From assembly GCA_017459075.1 (NCBI GenBank), contig JAFUDQ010000006.1, forward strand, positions 40,974-104,973: a stretch of DNA of 64,000 nucleotides. The letters are read 5' to 3'. A model generated the notes under the pieces. The model was not told where the DNA came from. It worked only from the letters and a program-made list of their open reading frames with translations, and did no database searches. Position numbers and translations under genes: made by a program. Each line of letters starts with the position of its first letter. The stretch's first letter is position 1. The DNA is from Bacteroidales bacterium. GTDB taxonomy: Bacteria; Bacteroidota; Bacteroidia; Bacteroidales; UBA932. Of the stretch, positions 9,925 to 18,858 are shown piece after piece.

Positions 9925-12254
9925 AATTTGGCGGCACCTCGGTTTCATCACCGTCCAAGATTATAGACATAGTAAAAGATACCCTTAGGAATGACAGGAC
10001 AATACTGGTTTGTTCTGCCATCAGCGGCTGTACGGACACCCTTATTAAAACCGGCGAGCTGGCTTCTGTTAGAGACGAATCCTATCTGACTCTGCTGGAC
10101 GGTTTGCGGCATCGGCATTCAAAGATGCTGGAAACTCTTCTGCCGGCGGACATCCGTAAAGGAACGGAAGCGGAAGTGAATGAACTCTTTTCTTCCCTTG
10201 CCGATATCCTAAAAGGCATCTTCCTTCTTGGCGAACTTAGCAAAAGCAGCCTTGAAGCCGTCCAGAGCTTTGGAGAGCTGATTTCAACCAAAATACTGGC
10301 AGCCAAATTCAAGTCCGAAGGCATCGCGTGCAGATGGCTTGACTCAAGACAACTTGTAAAGGTAAACAGCAAAGGGACTGACCTTGAAGCTACCTACGCC
10401 AACATTTCCGGAGAGATAGAGAAGTATCCGCACACCAGCCTGTTCATTCTTCCCGGCTTTATCGCCTCCGATGCGGAAGGGCGCACCGCTACCCTTGGAA
10501 GAGGAGGCTCAGACTACACCGCCTCCCTTGCAGCCGTTGCCGTAAAGGCCAGATTAGTAGAGATTTGGACTGATGTCAAAGGCATAATGACTGCTGACCC
10601 GAGGATTGTCCCTGCGGCCAAACCCATCCGCAACATTTCATACCGTGCGGCCCAGGAACTTTCGCACTTCGGGGCGAAGGTAATCTTCCCGCCCACCATT
10701 CAGCCGGTTGTTGCCGAAGGCATTCCCATTTACGTCAAAGACACATTCTGTCCCAATGACCCCGGAACGCTTGTAGAGCAGAATCCGCCTCACCATGACA
10801 ACAAGCCCCTTGGAATATCCAACTCAGACAAAATAGCCCTCCTGTCCCTTGAAGGCAGCGGCATGGTGGGAGTCCCCGGCTTCTCTTCCCGCCTCTTTGA
10901 CGCCCTCAGCAGAAGCAATATCAACATAATCCTTATCACGCAGGCATCGTCCCTGCATACCATGTGCATAGCTGTCTCTGAGGCCGATGCTGCCAGGGCT
11001 AAGCTGGCTGCGGACGACTGTTTTGCCTACGAGATTTCCCTCGGTAAACTCAATCCCCTGAAGGTGGAAACCGGTTTTTCAATCATCTGCCTTGTAGGTG
11101 ACGATATCCTTGGAAACAGCGGCGGTGCGGGACGCATGTTGGCCTCACTCGGGGCTGCCGGCATACCAATTAGGGCGACAGCCCAGGGCTCATCGGAACG
11201 AAACATCTCCGTTATCGTACGCTCCGGCCTGGCAGAAGATGCGATACGCGCAATTCACAAATCATTCTTTGAAAAGCAGGAACTGCAGGAAGTGAATGTC
11301 TTCGTGGCGGGGTACGGCTGCATAGGCAAGGAATTGGTTAAAATGATGGAAGATAATGCCGATGCAATTGCTGCCGTCCGTGGTAAGAAGCTGAGGCTCT
11401 GCGGTTTAGCCAACAGCAGAAGATATATTCTGGACCTTGAAGGCGTTCAGCCGGACGGTCTTGCGGATGGAAACCAGGGCAACTTTATTGACGCCCTTTT
11501 GGAAAGGACTGTGGCTAATGCCGTCTTTGTAGACTGCACTGCCAGCCACGATACGGGGCCCCGGTATAAGGAACTTCTGGAGGCCGGTTACAATATTGTC
11601 GCCTGCAACAAAATCCCTTTCTCCGGCAGTCTTGAGACATATCGGGATTTGCAGAAGACCAGCGCCCGCTGCGGCAGTTTCCTTAGGTTCGAGACTACGG
11701 CCGGCGCGGCCCTTCCGGTACTTGAAACGGCAGAGAGAATCCGCCTTTCCGGAGACCGTCTGGTAAAATTGGAGGCCGTCCTTTCCGGCACCCTTGGCTA
11801 CCTTTGCGACAATTACTCCGGCAGCGGTTTTGAGGCCCTTGTTGCCGATGCCAAAGCCAAAGGCTTCACTGAACCTGACCCGGCGGCAGACCTTTCCGGG
11901 GCCGATGTTGCAAGGAAACTGCTTATTATAGCGCGTAAGACCGGCATCCCGCTGGAACAAGTTAACCTCCTTCCTTTCCCCGGCGGGGAAGAGTTGGAGC
12001 AGGCTTACAAAAAGGCCTCATCCGAAGGAAAGAAACTAAAGTATCTGGCAGTCCTGGAGCAGGAAGACTCTCTTTGGAAGGCTTCTGCAAGCCTTCAGAG
12101 CGTAGGGCCGGAAAGCCCGCTTTATAATCTTCACGGAGCGGATAACTGCATAATATTCACTACTTTGGATTATCATGCAGGACTTGTTATCCAAGGTGCA
12201 GGCGCCGGTGCAAGGCAAACTGCAGGAGGAGTTTTACATGACATTATTTCTTAG
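9912..12254 (+). CDS. thrA: Bifunctional aspartokinase / homoserine dehydrogenase
   Basis: A 780-residue fusion that catalyses the first and third steps from aspartate to homoserine. Residues 1-295 are aspartokinase (VLKFGGTSVSSP at 3-14). About 300-450 hold paired ACT regulatory domains. About 460-780 are homoserine dehydrogenase with a Rossmann loop VAGYGCIGKE (465-474) and a GTLGYL segment near residue 632. The ACT domains imply feedback by threonine, methionine or lysine, which sequence alone does not settle. It sits between metX and asd, so all the steps from aspartate to homoserine lie in one operon. Confidence 0.94.
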   Translation: MQVLKFGGTSVSSPSKIIDIVKDTLRNDRTILVCSAISGCTDTLIKTGELASVRDESYLTLLDGLRHRHSKMLETLLPADIRKGTEAEVNELFSSLADILKGIFLLGELSKSSLEAVQSFGELISTKILAAKFKSEGIACRWLDSRQLVKVNSKGTDLEATYANISGEIEKYPHTSLFILPGFIASDAEGRTATLGRGGSDYTASLAAVAVKARLVEIWTDVKGIMTADPRIVPAAKPIRNISYRAAQELSHFGAKVIFPPTIQPVVAEGIPIYVKDTFCPNDPGTLVEQNPPHHDNKPLGISNSDKIALLSLEGSGMVGVPGFSSRLFDALSRSNINIILITQASSLHTMCIAVSEADAARAKLAADDCFAYEISLGKLNPLKVETGFSIICLVGDDILGNSGGAGRMLASLGAAGIPIRATAQGSSERNISVIVRSGLAEDAIRAIHKSFFEKQELQEVNVFVAGYGCIGKELVKMMEDNADAIAAVRGKKLRLCGLANSRRYILDLEGVQPDGLADGNQGNFIDALLERTVANAVFVDCTASHDTGPRYKELLEAGYNIVACNKIPFSGSLETYRDLQKTSARCGSFLRFETTAGAALPVLETAERIRLSGDRLVKLEAVLSGTLGYLCDNYSGSGFEALVADAKAKGFTEPDPAADLSGADVARKLLIIARKTGIPLEQVNLLPFPGGEELEQAYKKASSEGKKLKYLAVLEQEDSLWKASASLQSVGPESPLYNLHGADNCIIFTTLDYHAGLVIQGAGAGARQTAGGVLHDIIS

Positions 12255-12260
12255 GACATC

Positions 12261-13250
12261 ATGAAAGTAGCTGTAATAGGAGCAACCGGACTTGTAGGCA
12301 CAAAAATGCTTGAGGTCCTGGCTGAAAGAAATTTCCCGGCAGATGAGATTTTACCGGCTGCATCGGCAAAATCTATTGGAAGGACGGTTTATTACAAAGG
12401 CAAGCCGCTCAGTGTTCTGAGTACGGCGGAAGTGTTGGCTGCAAAGCCGGATATCGCCCTCTTTTCGGCAGGTTCTGCAGCATCGCTTGAACTTGCTCCG
12501 GAGTTTGCAAAGGCCGGCTGCAGGGTGGTTGACAATTCGTCCTGCTGGAGGACGGACCCTCTCAAAAAGCTGATTGTGCCGGAGATAAACGGGGATATCC
12601 TGGAAGCATCGGACTATATAATTGCAAACCCTAACTGTTCTACGATTCAGATGTTGCTGCCGTTGGCTCCGCTTCATAAAGAGTTCAGAATCAAAAGGAT
12701 AGTGGTCTCTACCTACCAGTCTGTAACGGGGAGCGGCTACAAGGGCGTATCGCAGCTGGAAGCAGAAAGGGAAGGCGCAGAGTGGGGAAGTTACGCAACG
12801 GCTTATCCGTGCCAGATAGACCTTAACGTTATTCCGCAGATTGGCGATTTTGGCGAGGACGGGAACTCCCAGGAAGAGACGAAAATGATTAACGAGACTC
12901 ATAAAATCCTGAATGACAACAGTATAGGAGTGAGCGTCACAACCGTTCGCGTGCCTGTCCGTGGAGGGCATAGCGAGGCCGTAAACCTTGAATTTGAGCG
13001 CCCGTTCAAATTGGAAGATGTAAAAAGGATTCTGTATGAAGCTCCTGGAGTTACTCTTCTTGCAGAAGGATATCCTGTCCCGCGCATGGCGGAAGGCCGT
13101 GATGACGTGTTTGTAGGGCGGCTCAGAAGGGATTCATCCGTCCCCAACGGCCTGAACCTATGGTGCGTATCAGACAATCTTCGCAAAGGGGCAGCAACCA
13201 ATGCCGTGCAGATTGCAGAGTTGCTTTACCAGAGGTTTCTTGTCAGGTAG
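12261..13250 (+). CDS. asd: Aspartate-semialdehyde dehydrogenase
   Basis: Reduces aspartyl phosphate to aspartate semialdehyde with NADPH. The 329-residue protein shows the nucleotide-binding GATGLVGTKML (7-17), the catalytic cysteine Cys126 in ANPNCSTIQ, and the substrate-binding segment VPVRGGHSEA near residue 232. It lies 6 bases after thrA and completes the operon. The length and the NPNCSTIQ motif match the short bacterial branch. Confidence 0.95.
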   Translation: MKVAVIGATGLVGTKMLEVLAERNFPADEILPAASAKSIGRTVYYKGKPLSVLSTAEVLAAKPDIALFSAGSAASLELAPEFAKAGCRVVDNSSCWRTDPLKKLIVPEINGDILEASDYIIANPNCSTIQMLLPLAPLHKEFRIKRIVVSTYQSVTGSGYKGVSQLEAEREGAEWGSYATAYPCQIDLNVIPQIGDFGEDGNSQEETKMINETHKILNDNSIGVSVTTVRVPVRGGHSEAVNLEFERPFKLEDVKRILYEAPGVTLLAEGYPVPRMAEGRDDVFVGRLRRDSSVPNGLNLWCVSDNLRKGAATNAVQIAELLYQRFLVR

Positions 13251-13298
13251 ACAACTCTGGCACGACTTTGGAAGGAATCCCGGTAAAACAGAAAAGAT

Positions 13299-13706
13299 AT
13301 GTTCAAGAGGTTATTCATAGCTGCCATTGCGGCCCTTTTTCTGCTTCCGTCCGCCGGAGCACAGGATACTGAAAAAATCAACAAGAAAAACCTTGTTGTA
13401 AAAGAATGGAATGTAGATGCCAAGAGTAACAAGAAGATTCTGGACCATACCACTACATACAATGCTGAAGGTAGGAAGATTGAGGAAATAGAGTATAATT
13501 CCGACGGCCAGAAGTGGCGCAAGCGCTATGAGTGGGGAGAGAATGGAAAAATTGCACGGGAACTGGTTTATGACGAGCATAACCGTCTTGTAAGCACCAA
13601 AAAATTCGAATACAACGAGTTCGGCCGCAAGAAGACCCAGTACACCTACAACGCCAAAGGGAAGCTTAAGACAATAAAGCAGTTCGAATACGTAACAGAG
13701 GAATAA
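13299..13706 (+). CDS. Small secreted protein with YD/RHS-like repeats
   Basis: A 135-residue protein with a signal peptide (residues 1-21, ending SAGAQ). The mature part is a series of short aromatic/charged repeats: TTYNAEGRKIEEIEYNSDG, YEWGENGKI, LVYDEHNRLVS, FEYNEFGRKK and YTYNAKGKLK. This is the YD-repeat pattern of RHS-like and MORN-like beta structures. It is probably periplasmic. No catalytic residues are evident and no partner is adjacent. It starts 48 bases after asd and ends at a strong terminator, so it may be the last gene of that transcript or separately expressed. Confidence 0.7.
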   Translation: MFKRLFIAAIAALFLLPSAGAQDTEKINKKNLVVKEWNVDAKSNKKILDHTTTYNAEGRKIEEIEYNSDGQKWRKRYEWGENGKIARELVYDEHNRLVSTKKFEYNEFGRKKTQYTYNAKGKLKTIKQFEYVTEE

Positions 13707-13737
13707 AAAAAACAGCCGTTTTTCGGCTGTTTTTTAG
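13706..13737. terminator. Intrinsic terminator between convergent units
   Basis: CAGCCG (13713-13718), a 5-T loop, and CGGCTG (13724-13729), flanked by an A-run on the left and a T-run on the right, so it can act in both directions. It serves the YD-repeat gene on the plus strand and the initiator tRNA on the minus strand. Confidence 0.85.
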
Positions 13738-13746
13738 TTTGTTTAG

Positions 13747-13819
<73 letters not shown>

Positions 13820-13830
13820 GTATTGGATTG

Positions 13831-13838
13831 CAAAGGTA
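13831..13838 (-). promoter_or_regulatory. Promoter of tRNA-fMet
   Basis: TACCTTTG on the minus strand, with TTTG (complement of 13858-13861) 19 bases upstream. This gives the tRNA its own promoter immediately downstream of the ABC-F gene. Confidence 0.65.
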
Positions 13839-13883
13839 GGCATTATTTTTAAATTTGCAAAAAAATCTTTCTGTTTTTCTTTT

Positions 13884-15716
13884 TCAGGCCTTCTCTGAGA
13901 GCTCCAGCCAGCGTAATTCCTTTTCTTCCAGGAGGGCCGATATTTCTCCGATTCGGGCCGATGCTGCCTGAAGTTCTTCGAAGGGGAGGGAACCGCTGCT
14001 CAGCCTGTCTGTGAGGGCTGATTTTTCTTCTTCCAGGGCCGGAATCTCTGCTTCCAGCTGCTCCAGTTCGCGTTTTTCCTTGAAGGATAGTTTCGGGGCG
14101 GAGGTGGTTTTGGTTTTTTTAGATCCTTCGCTTCGCTCAGGATGACAGGAGGCCGCCTGGCCGCCTGCCATCCGTGTCGCCTGGCCGCCTGCCATCCTGG
14201 CCGCTTGGCGCTGCTCTGCCTCCATGTCTTTCAGGAAGGTGCGGTACTGGGTATAGCTGCCAATGAAGTCCTTGACCTCGCCATCGCCGCATAGAACGAA
14301 CAAATGGTCCACAAGACGGTCAAGGAAGTGCCTGTCATGCGACACTATTATCAAAGTGCCATGGTATTCCTTAAGATACTCCTCAAGCACATTCAGGGTA
14401 ACAATGTCAAGGTCATTCGTGGGCTCGTCCAGAACCAGCACATTAGGTTGCTCCATAAGAATGGTAAGCAGGTAGAGCCTTCGTTTTTCGCCTCCGGAAA
14501 GCCTTGAAACGCGGGTATTCAGCATGTCGTGGGGGAACATGAAGCGCCCCAGAAGGCGGGTGTCCGAAACTGTCTCAAGCACCGTCTGGTCCCCTGTGAA
14601 ACTGATTCCTTTCTGGGTATAGTAACCCACCTTCAGGGATTCGCCATGCTCAATTGTACCGCTGAATTCTCCAGGGTCTGAAGGGTCGAACCTCCCAAGC
14701 AGCAGATTCAGGAACGTGGTTTTTCCCGCGCCGTTCCGCCCCACGATACCAACTTTCTCATACCTCTGGAAATTGTAGGTAAAGTCTTTCAGGTAATACT
14801 TCCCTCCATATTTGAAGCTGGCATTCTTGCAGTTTATGATTTTGGTCCCAAGACGTGAAGCCCCGGCAACATCGTCCAAACTTAGCCTTGATTCGGTATA
14901 AACGGCGTCGGCACGGTCCTGAAGGCGGTAGAAGGCATCTTTGCGGTATTTTGCCTTACCGGTACGGGCGCAAGGGGTGCTTCGCATCCACTCAAGCTCG
15001 CGGCGCAGGATGTTACGCACCTTGTCAGTCTCAGCGTTGTAATTATCTATCCTCTCCTGGCGCTTCTCCAGATAATTCTCATAGTCTCCGCGGTATGTAT
15101 AGACGGCTCCGTGGTCCAGTTCCATAACCGTGTTGCAAACCCTTTCAAGGAAATACCTGTCGTGGGTAACCATAAGAAGGGTGCATCTTGAACGGCCAAG
15201 GAAAGACTCCAGATACTCAATGGCATCGGTATCCAGATGGTTGGTAGGCTCGTCCATAATATAGAAATCGGCCTCAGTAGCGAGCATTTGCGCAATCGCC
15301 ACACGCTTAACCTCACCGCCGGAGAGGCTCCGCATCGGCATATCCAAATCTCCAAGGCTGAAGTTGCTGAGGTGCTCCCGCAGCCTTTGCCAATACTCAA
15401 ACTGCTCTTCAGCGGCGATGCTTTCAAGGAAGGGGGCAGCGCTGCTTTCTATCTGCTTTTGGATAGACAGTTCCGGCCGGTAATCATATTCCTGCTCAAG
15501 GGATGAAATCCTGATATCCTTAAGGAAGGTGATTTTGCCTCCAGAATCGGATTTGTCCTTTCCCGCCAGAATGCGAAGGAGAGAGGTTTTACCGGTGCCG
15601 TTAGGTGCAATGAGGGCGATTTTGTCGCCCTCTGAAATGTTGAATCCTATGTTCTGGAAGAGAATCTTCGGACCGTAGGATTTGCTTATGTTCTCTATCT
15701 GTAAATAACTGGCCAT
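13884..15716 (-). CDS. ABC-F ATPase, Uup-like, with a repeat-derived insertion
   Basis: A soluble two-ATPase ABC-F protein of 610 residues with no membrane domain. The first Walker A is APNGTGKT (37-44) with signature SLSGGEVKR. The second is GRNGAGKTT with signature RLSGGEKRR. The inter-domain linker has the Uup-type RRELEWMRSTPCARTGKAK segment, and the C-terminus ends in a charged coiled coil like the Uup DNA-binding tail. Uup-type proteins act on ribosomes or branched DNA; which applies here is not visible. Between the second ATPase and the coiled coil lies an odd stretch: tandem RMAGGQAT/RMAGGQAA, then CHPERSEGSKK, encoded by a repeat inserted in frame. It starts 3 bases after trkA. Confidence 0.9.
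   Translation of the reverse strand: MASYLQIENISKSYGPKILFQNIGFNISEGDKIALIAPNGTGKTSLLRILAGKDKSDSGGKITFLKDIRISSLEQEYDYRPELSIQKQIESSAAPFLESIAAEEQFEYWQRLREHLSNFSLGDLDMPMRSLSGGEVKRVAIAQMLATEADFYIMDEPTNHLDTDAIEYLESFLGRSRCTLLMVTHDRYFLERVCNTVMELDHGAVYTYRGDYENYLEKRQERIDNYNAETDKVRNILRRELEWMRSTPCARTGKAKYRKDAFYRLQDRADAVYTESRLSLDDVAGASRLGTKIINCKNASFKYGGKYYLKDFTYNFQRYEKVGIVGRNGAGKTTFLNLLLGRFDPSDPGEFSGTIEHGESLKVGYYTQKGISFTGDQTVLETVSDTRLLGRFMFPHDMLNTRVSRLSGGEKRRLYLLTILMEQPNVLVLDEPTNDLDIVTLNVLEEYLKEYHGTLIIVSHDRHFLDRLVDHLFVLCGDGEVKDFIGSYTQYRTFLKDMEAEQRQAARMAGGQATRMAGGQAASCHPERSEGSKKTKTTSAPKLSFKEKRELEQLEAEIPALEEEKSALTDRLSSGSLPFEELQAASARIGEISALLEEKELRWLELSEKA
14121..14197. repeat. Interspersed repeat plus 24-base tandem duplication inside the ABC-F gene
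   Basis: 14121-14149 has the arms GATCCTTCG and AGGATGACAGG around a TTCGCT centre. It is read by the gene as CHPERSEGS, a peptide I recognise from dispersed palindromic repeats in many bacterial genomes. Next to it, a 20-base unit at 14154-14173 recurs exactly at 14178-14197 (period 24 bases = 8 codons). The frame is preserved throughout. Confidence 0.7.
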
Positions 15717-15719
15717 CAG

Positions 15720-17084
15720 TTACCTGAACATTTTGTCTACATATTTCACCGCCTCCGGAAGGGCGAAAACTGCAACCCTGTCGTAAGCCTCAATCTTGGT
15801 GCTTCCCACGGCAATGAAAGACTCGTTGCCCCTGATTATTCCGCCTACAATCGCATTCTCCGGGAAGTTAAGTTCCGAAAGTGGAACCCTTGTAACCTTG
15901 CTTCCGGGGGAAACGATATATTCCAGAACCTCGGCCTGAGTGCCGCTCATATACTTTATGAAACGAACCTTGTTGCTGAGGGTCATCTTGAAAATTTTTC
16001 CGGCGGTAATAAGCTTCTTGTTGATGACGGCGTCTACGCCCATATCCTCTGCCAGCTGGATGTATTCAAGATTCTCTACCTGCGCCACCGTCCTCGGAAC
16101 CCCGAATTTCTTGGCAACCACGCAGGCCAGGATATTGGCCTCATCGTTGTCTGTAACGGCCACGAAGGCATCGTAATCCTTGATATTCTGCTCCAGCAGG
16201 AAGTCAGAATTACGGCCATCGCCGTTAATAACCATAACATTGTCATCAGTCTTCTCACTCAGGTCAAGGCACTTTGCCTTGTCTGTATCAAGGACCTTGA
16301 TTTTCTCAAGCTGGCGGCTCATTCCTTTTGCAACCATGCCTCCTATCTGGCTGGCGCCAAGAATCATCAGCTTATTTACTTCGATGTTGCTTTTTCCAAG
16401 GAAAGACATTATGGGGTCGATGCCGTCGCGGGTGGTAATGATGAAGACCAGGTCATGGTATTTGAATTTCATCGAAGCCTCCGGAATAATGGTATCATCG
16501 CCCCTGGAAACTGCTACAACGCGGAAGTTGAGATGGTCTTCCCTTGCTCCCATCGCCGCAGAGAATTCCATGAGCGTCATGTCAAGGAGAGGGGAGTCGT
16601 CCTCAAGTTTGAAAACCGCAATCTGAAGCTTTCCGCGGGCAAAATCCATTGAGTCTGTGGACGCGGTGCGCTTAAGCAGGTCAATGATTTCAGTGGCAGC
16701 AATCCTTTCCGGGAAGAAGAGCATGTCAATGCCCATCTCTGTAAACAGGTAGCGGTTGTCGTAGGATAGATAGTCCTCATCGTCAACGCGGGCGCAAACT
16801 TTCTTGCAGCCTAACTTCTTGGCCAGCAGCGCACTGACTACGTTTACATCCTGATGCGTACCCGGATTTACGGCAATGAAAAGGTCTGCCTTCTCTACGT
16901 TCGCCTCCTTAAGTGAGCGGATAGAGGAGGGGACACCCTCCATGGTGATGACATCTGCACTTGTGGCAAGCTTTGAAAGCCGTTCCTCATCGTGGTCGAT
17001 AACGGTAATGTCATTTGCCTCCGCTGCCAACATCTTGGCAAGGTGGATGCCAACTTCTCCTGCGCCTTCTATAATAATCTTCAT
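15720..17084 (-). CDS. trkA: Trk potassium uptake regulator TrkA
   Basis: Peripheral NAD(H)-binding subunit that gates the TrkH/KtrB potassium channel. The 454-residue protein has two tandem RCK units: an N-lobe beginning MKIIIEGAGEVGIHLAK (Rossmann loop GAGEVG at residues 6-11) with acidic DHDEERL at the end of strand 2, then a C-lobe with IIPEASMKFKYHDLV, then a repeat of the set from about residue 227 (MILGASQIGG). I chose the ATG at 17084 because it puts the Rossmann strand at the N-terminus. No trkH is in the window, so the membrane partner is encoded elsewhere. The ABC-F gene starts 3 bases after the stop. Confidence 0.92.
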   Translation of the reverse strand: MKIIIEGAGEVGIHLAKMLAAEANDITVIDHDEERLSKLATSADVITMEGVPSSIRSLKEANVEKADLFIAVNPGTHQDVNVVSALLAKKLGCKKVCARVDDEDYLSYDNRYLFTEMGIDMLFFPERIAATEIIDLLKRTASTDSMDFARGKLQIAVFKLEDDSPLLDMTLMEFSAAMGAREDHLNFRVVAVSRGDDTIIPEASMKFKYHDLVFIITTRDGIDPIMSFLGKSNIEVNKLMILGASQIGGMVAKGMSRQLEKIKVLDTDKAKCLDLSEKTDDNVMVINGDGRNSDFLLEQNIKDYDAFVAVTDNDEANILACVVAKKFGVPRTVAQVENLEYIQLAEDMGVDAVINKKLITAGKIFKMTLSNKVRFIKYMSGTQAEVLEYIVSPGSKVTRVPLSELNFPENAIVGGIIRGNESFIAVGSTKIEAYDRVAVFALPEAVKYVDKMFR

Positions 17085-17115
17085 ACTGATGGACAATTTG
17101 TTCCAAATATCGTAA

Positions 17116-18240
17116 TTATTTTATTCCCCGCTGCAATTTGCCGAAGCTTTTTTTGCCGAATACCAATGCCGATATTGGCAGACAGTGGTTGTAAATACCT
17201 GATATGCAGGCGTTTCCGTGTGTGGATAAAAAAGCTTCCAACTCTTTTGCCGATGCTGCCTTCCCCCTTAGTTTTTTATATTCTTTATGGGCCGATGTCA
17301 CCGCTTTGAAGCTGGAGGTCCTTCCCGTAAGAAGGAAAATGGCTGCGCTGATGCCGTCCAGTACCATTCGGGTGAAAATCCTTCTGCCAGCCCTGCAGCG
17401 TGCCTTGGTAGACGCCTTGGAAGCGCTTAGTCCTTCTCGCAAATATTTGACAGCCAGGGTCTTGGCAAGATTGTTATGCAGCATCAGCAGGTTGTTCCTG
17501 TAATTCAGCTTGAGTTTTCCGGGAGACTCGGCGGGAAGGGTTCCGCCACCAAGGTGATAGATGGTGGAAACCGGCACCACGCAGGCCCTCCAGCCTTCAA
17601 GGTGAGCCCTCCAGCAGAAGTCAATTTCCTCCATGTGGGCAAAGAACCTGTCGTCAAGCCCGCCCAGGGCCTGCCAAAGGCTGCATCGGACCATGAGACT
17701 GGCGCCTGTGGCCCAGAAAACATCGGCAGGGGAGTGCCCGTACTGGCCTTCATCCTTCTCTGTCCATTTGAGCACGCGGCCTCGGCAGAAGGGAAAGCCG
17801 TATCGGTCTATGAAGCCTCCGGCGGCTCCTGCGTACTCAAACCTGTCTTTGTCCTGCCATGCGTGAAGGACCGGGGCGCAAATGCCGCAGTCCGGGTTCT
17901 TCTCCATGAATTCCGTAAGGGGCTCAAGCCAGCCTTTCGGAACCTCAATGTCAGAGTTCAGGAGTAGGAAGCAGTCAAAGCCGCTTAGCTGGGCCAAAGC
18001 CCTGTTGTAGCCTCCTGTAAAGCCATAATTCTTGTCCAAGGTAATGAGGCTTGCTCCCGGGAAGCGCTCTTTCATGAACTCTGCCGAGCCGTCCGTGGAA
18101 CCATTATCCGCCACAACCACGGTGTAATCTCCCCCCGGAGTCCCGTCTTCAGCGCAGCCGGCCGAAGAGAGGACTCCCGGCAGAAACTGCTCCAGGAATC
18201 CCTTGGTGTTCCAATTCAATATGACTATCGCCGTCTTCAT
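17116..18240 (-). CDS. Family 2 glycosyltransferase
   Basis: A 374-residue GT-A fold enzyme, probably at the inner face of the membrane. It begins with the GT2 strand TAIVILNWNTKGFLEQFL, then VVVADNGSTDGS (UDP-sugar contacts) and LLLNSDIEVPKGW (the DxD-like metal site SD). The segment ATGASLMVRCSLWQALGG and the EEIDFCWRAHLEGW acceptor motif are typical of rhamnosyltransferase-like GT2 enzymes that build polysaccharides. The C-terminal 80 residues contain a hydrophobic stretch. The stop shares a base with the end of the slyD-like gene, so they are coupled. The sugar cannot be told. Confidence 0.85.
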   Translation of the reverse strand: MKTAIVILNWNTKGFLEQFLPGVLSSAGCAEDGTPGGDYTVVVADNGSTDGSAEFMKERFPGASLITLDKNYGFTGGYNRALAQLSGFDCFLLLNSDIEVPKGWLEPLTEFMEKNPDCGICAPVLHAWQDKDRFEYAGAAGGFIDRYGFPFCRGRVLKWTEKDEGQYGHSPADVFWATGASLMVRCSLWQALGGLDDRFFAHMEEIDFCWRAHLEGWRACVVPVSTIYHLGGGTLPAESPGKLKLNYRNNLLMLHNNLAKTLAVKYLREGLSASKASTKARCRAGRRIFTRMVLDGISAAIFLLTGRTSSFKAVTSAHKEYKKLRGKAASAKELEAFLSTHGNACISGIYNHCLPISALVFGKKSFGKLQRGIK

Positions 18241-18845
18241 TAATTATCTTTATGGCAGCATTCTCCATCGTGGTGGTGGCAGCACTCGCCATCCTCGTGA
18301 TGATGGCAATGCCCCTCGCCATGGTGATGATGGCCACAACCGCAGCCGCACTCCTCCTGAGGCAGATACTCGCCATGCAGGCCTTCTTTGAGTTCCTTCT
18401 CGGTAGCATCGCGAACCTCAAGAATCTCTCCCTTGAAATTCAGGGTTTTACCAGCCATCGGATGGTTGAAATCCATGGTGACGCTGTTCTCTTTCACGGC
18501 AACCACCTTGCCATTCACTACATGGCCGGAACTGTTCAGCATCGGAATGAAATTACCCGGCTCCAAAAGATCCTCGCGAATCTTTCCGTCAATCTCAAAA
18601 CTGTCCTTTGGAATGTCAAAGCAGTGCTTGGGCTCATACTGACCGTAGCCTTCTTCAGGGCTCATCTGGAACTCGAAGGTGTCTCCGGCCTCCTTACCCT
18701 CAATCTCTGCCTCGAATTTAGGCAGAAGCATGTGTCCGCCGTGAATATAATCCAAAGGCTGCTCTTTGGTAGCCTTGTCTGCAATCTGTCCGTCTACGGT
18801 AAGCTCGTATGTGAGCACCACAACTTTGTTCTTCTCTATTTTCAT
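18240..18845 (-). CDS. slyD: FKBP-type peptidyl-prolyl isomerase, SlyD-like, with a metal-binding tail
   Basis: A 201-residue prolyl isomerase and chaperone. The FKBP half starts at MKIEKNKVVVLTYELTVDGQ, is interrupted by the insert-in-flap chaperone domain (about residues 70-125), and closes near residue 150. The C-terminus is extremely His/Cys-rich (CGCGCGHHHH, then several HHH and CC clusters), the nickel/zinc-binding tail of SlyD. A TTG at 18854 could extend it by 3 residues, but the ATG at 18845 fits the family start. The gene is followed by GT2 with a 1-base overlap. Symbol given by architecture. Confidence 0.88.
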   Translation of the reverse strand: MKIEKNKVVVLTYELTVDGQIADKATKEQPLDYIHGGHMLLPKFEAEIEGKEAGDTFEFQMSPEEGYGQYEPKHCFDIPKDSFEIDGKIREDLLEPGNFIPMLNSSGHVVNGKVVAVKENSVTMDFNHPMAGKTLNFKGEILEVRDATEKELKEGLHGEYLPQEECGCGCGHHHHGEGHCHHHEDGECCHHHDGECCHKDN

Positions 18846-18858
18846 ATAAATCAATTAT

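Noticed and set aside
13710-13737. Separate attenuator for the tRNA
   Set aside because: The hairpin is downstream of the tRNA on its strand and fits a normal terminator.
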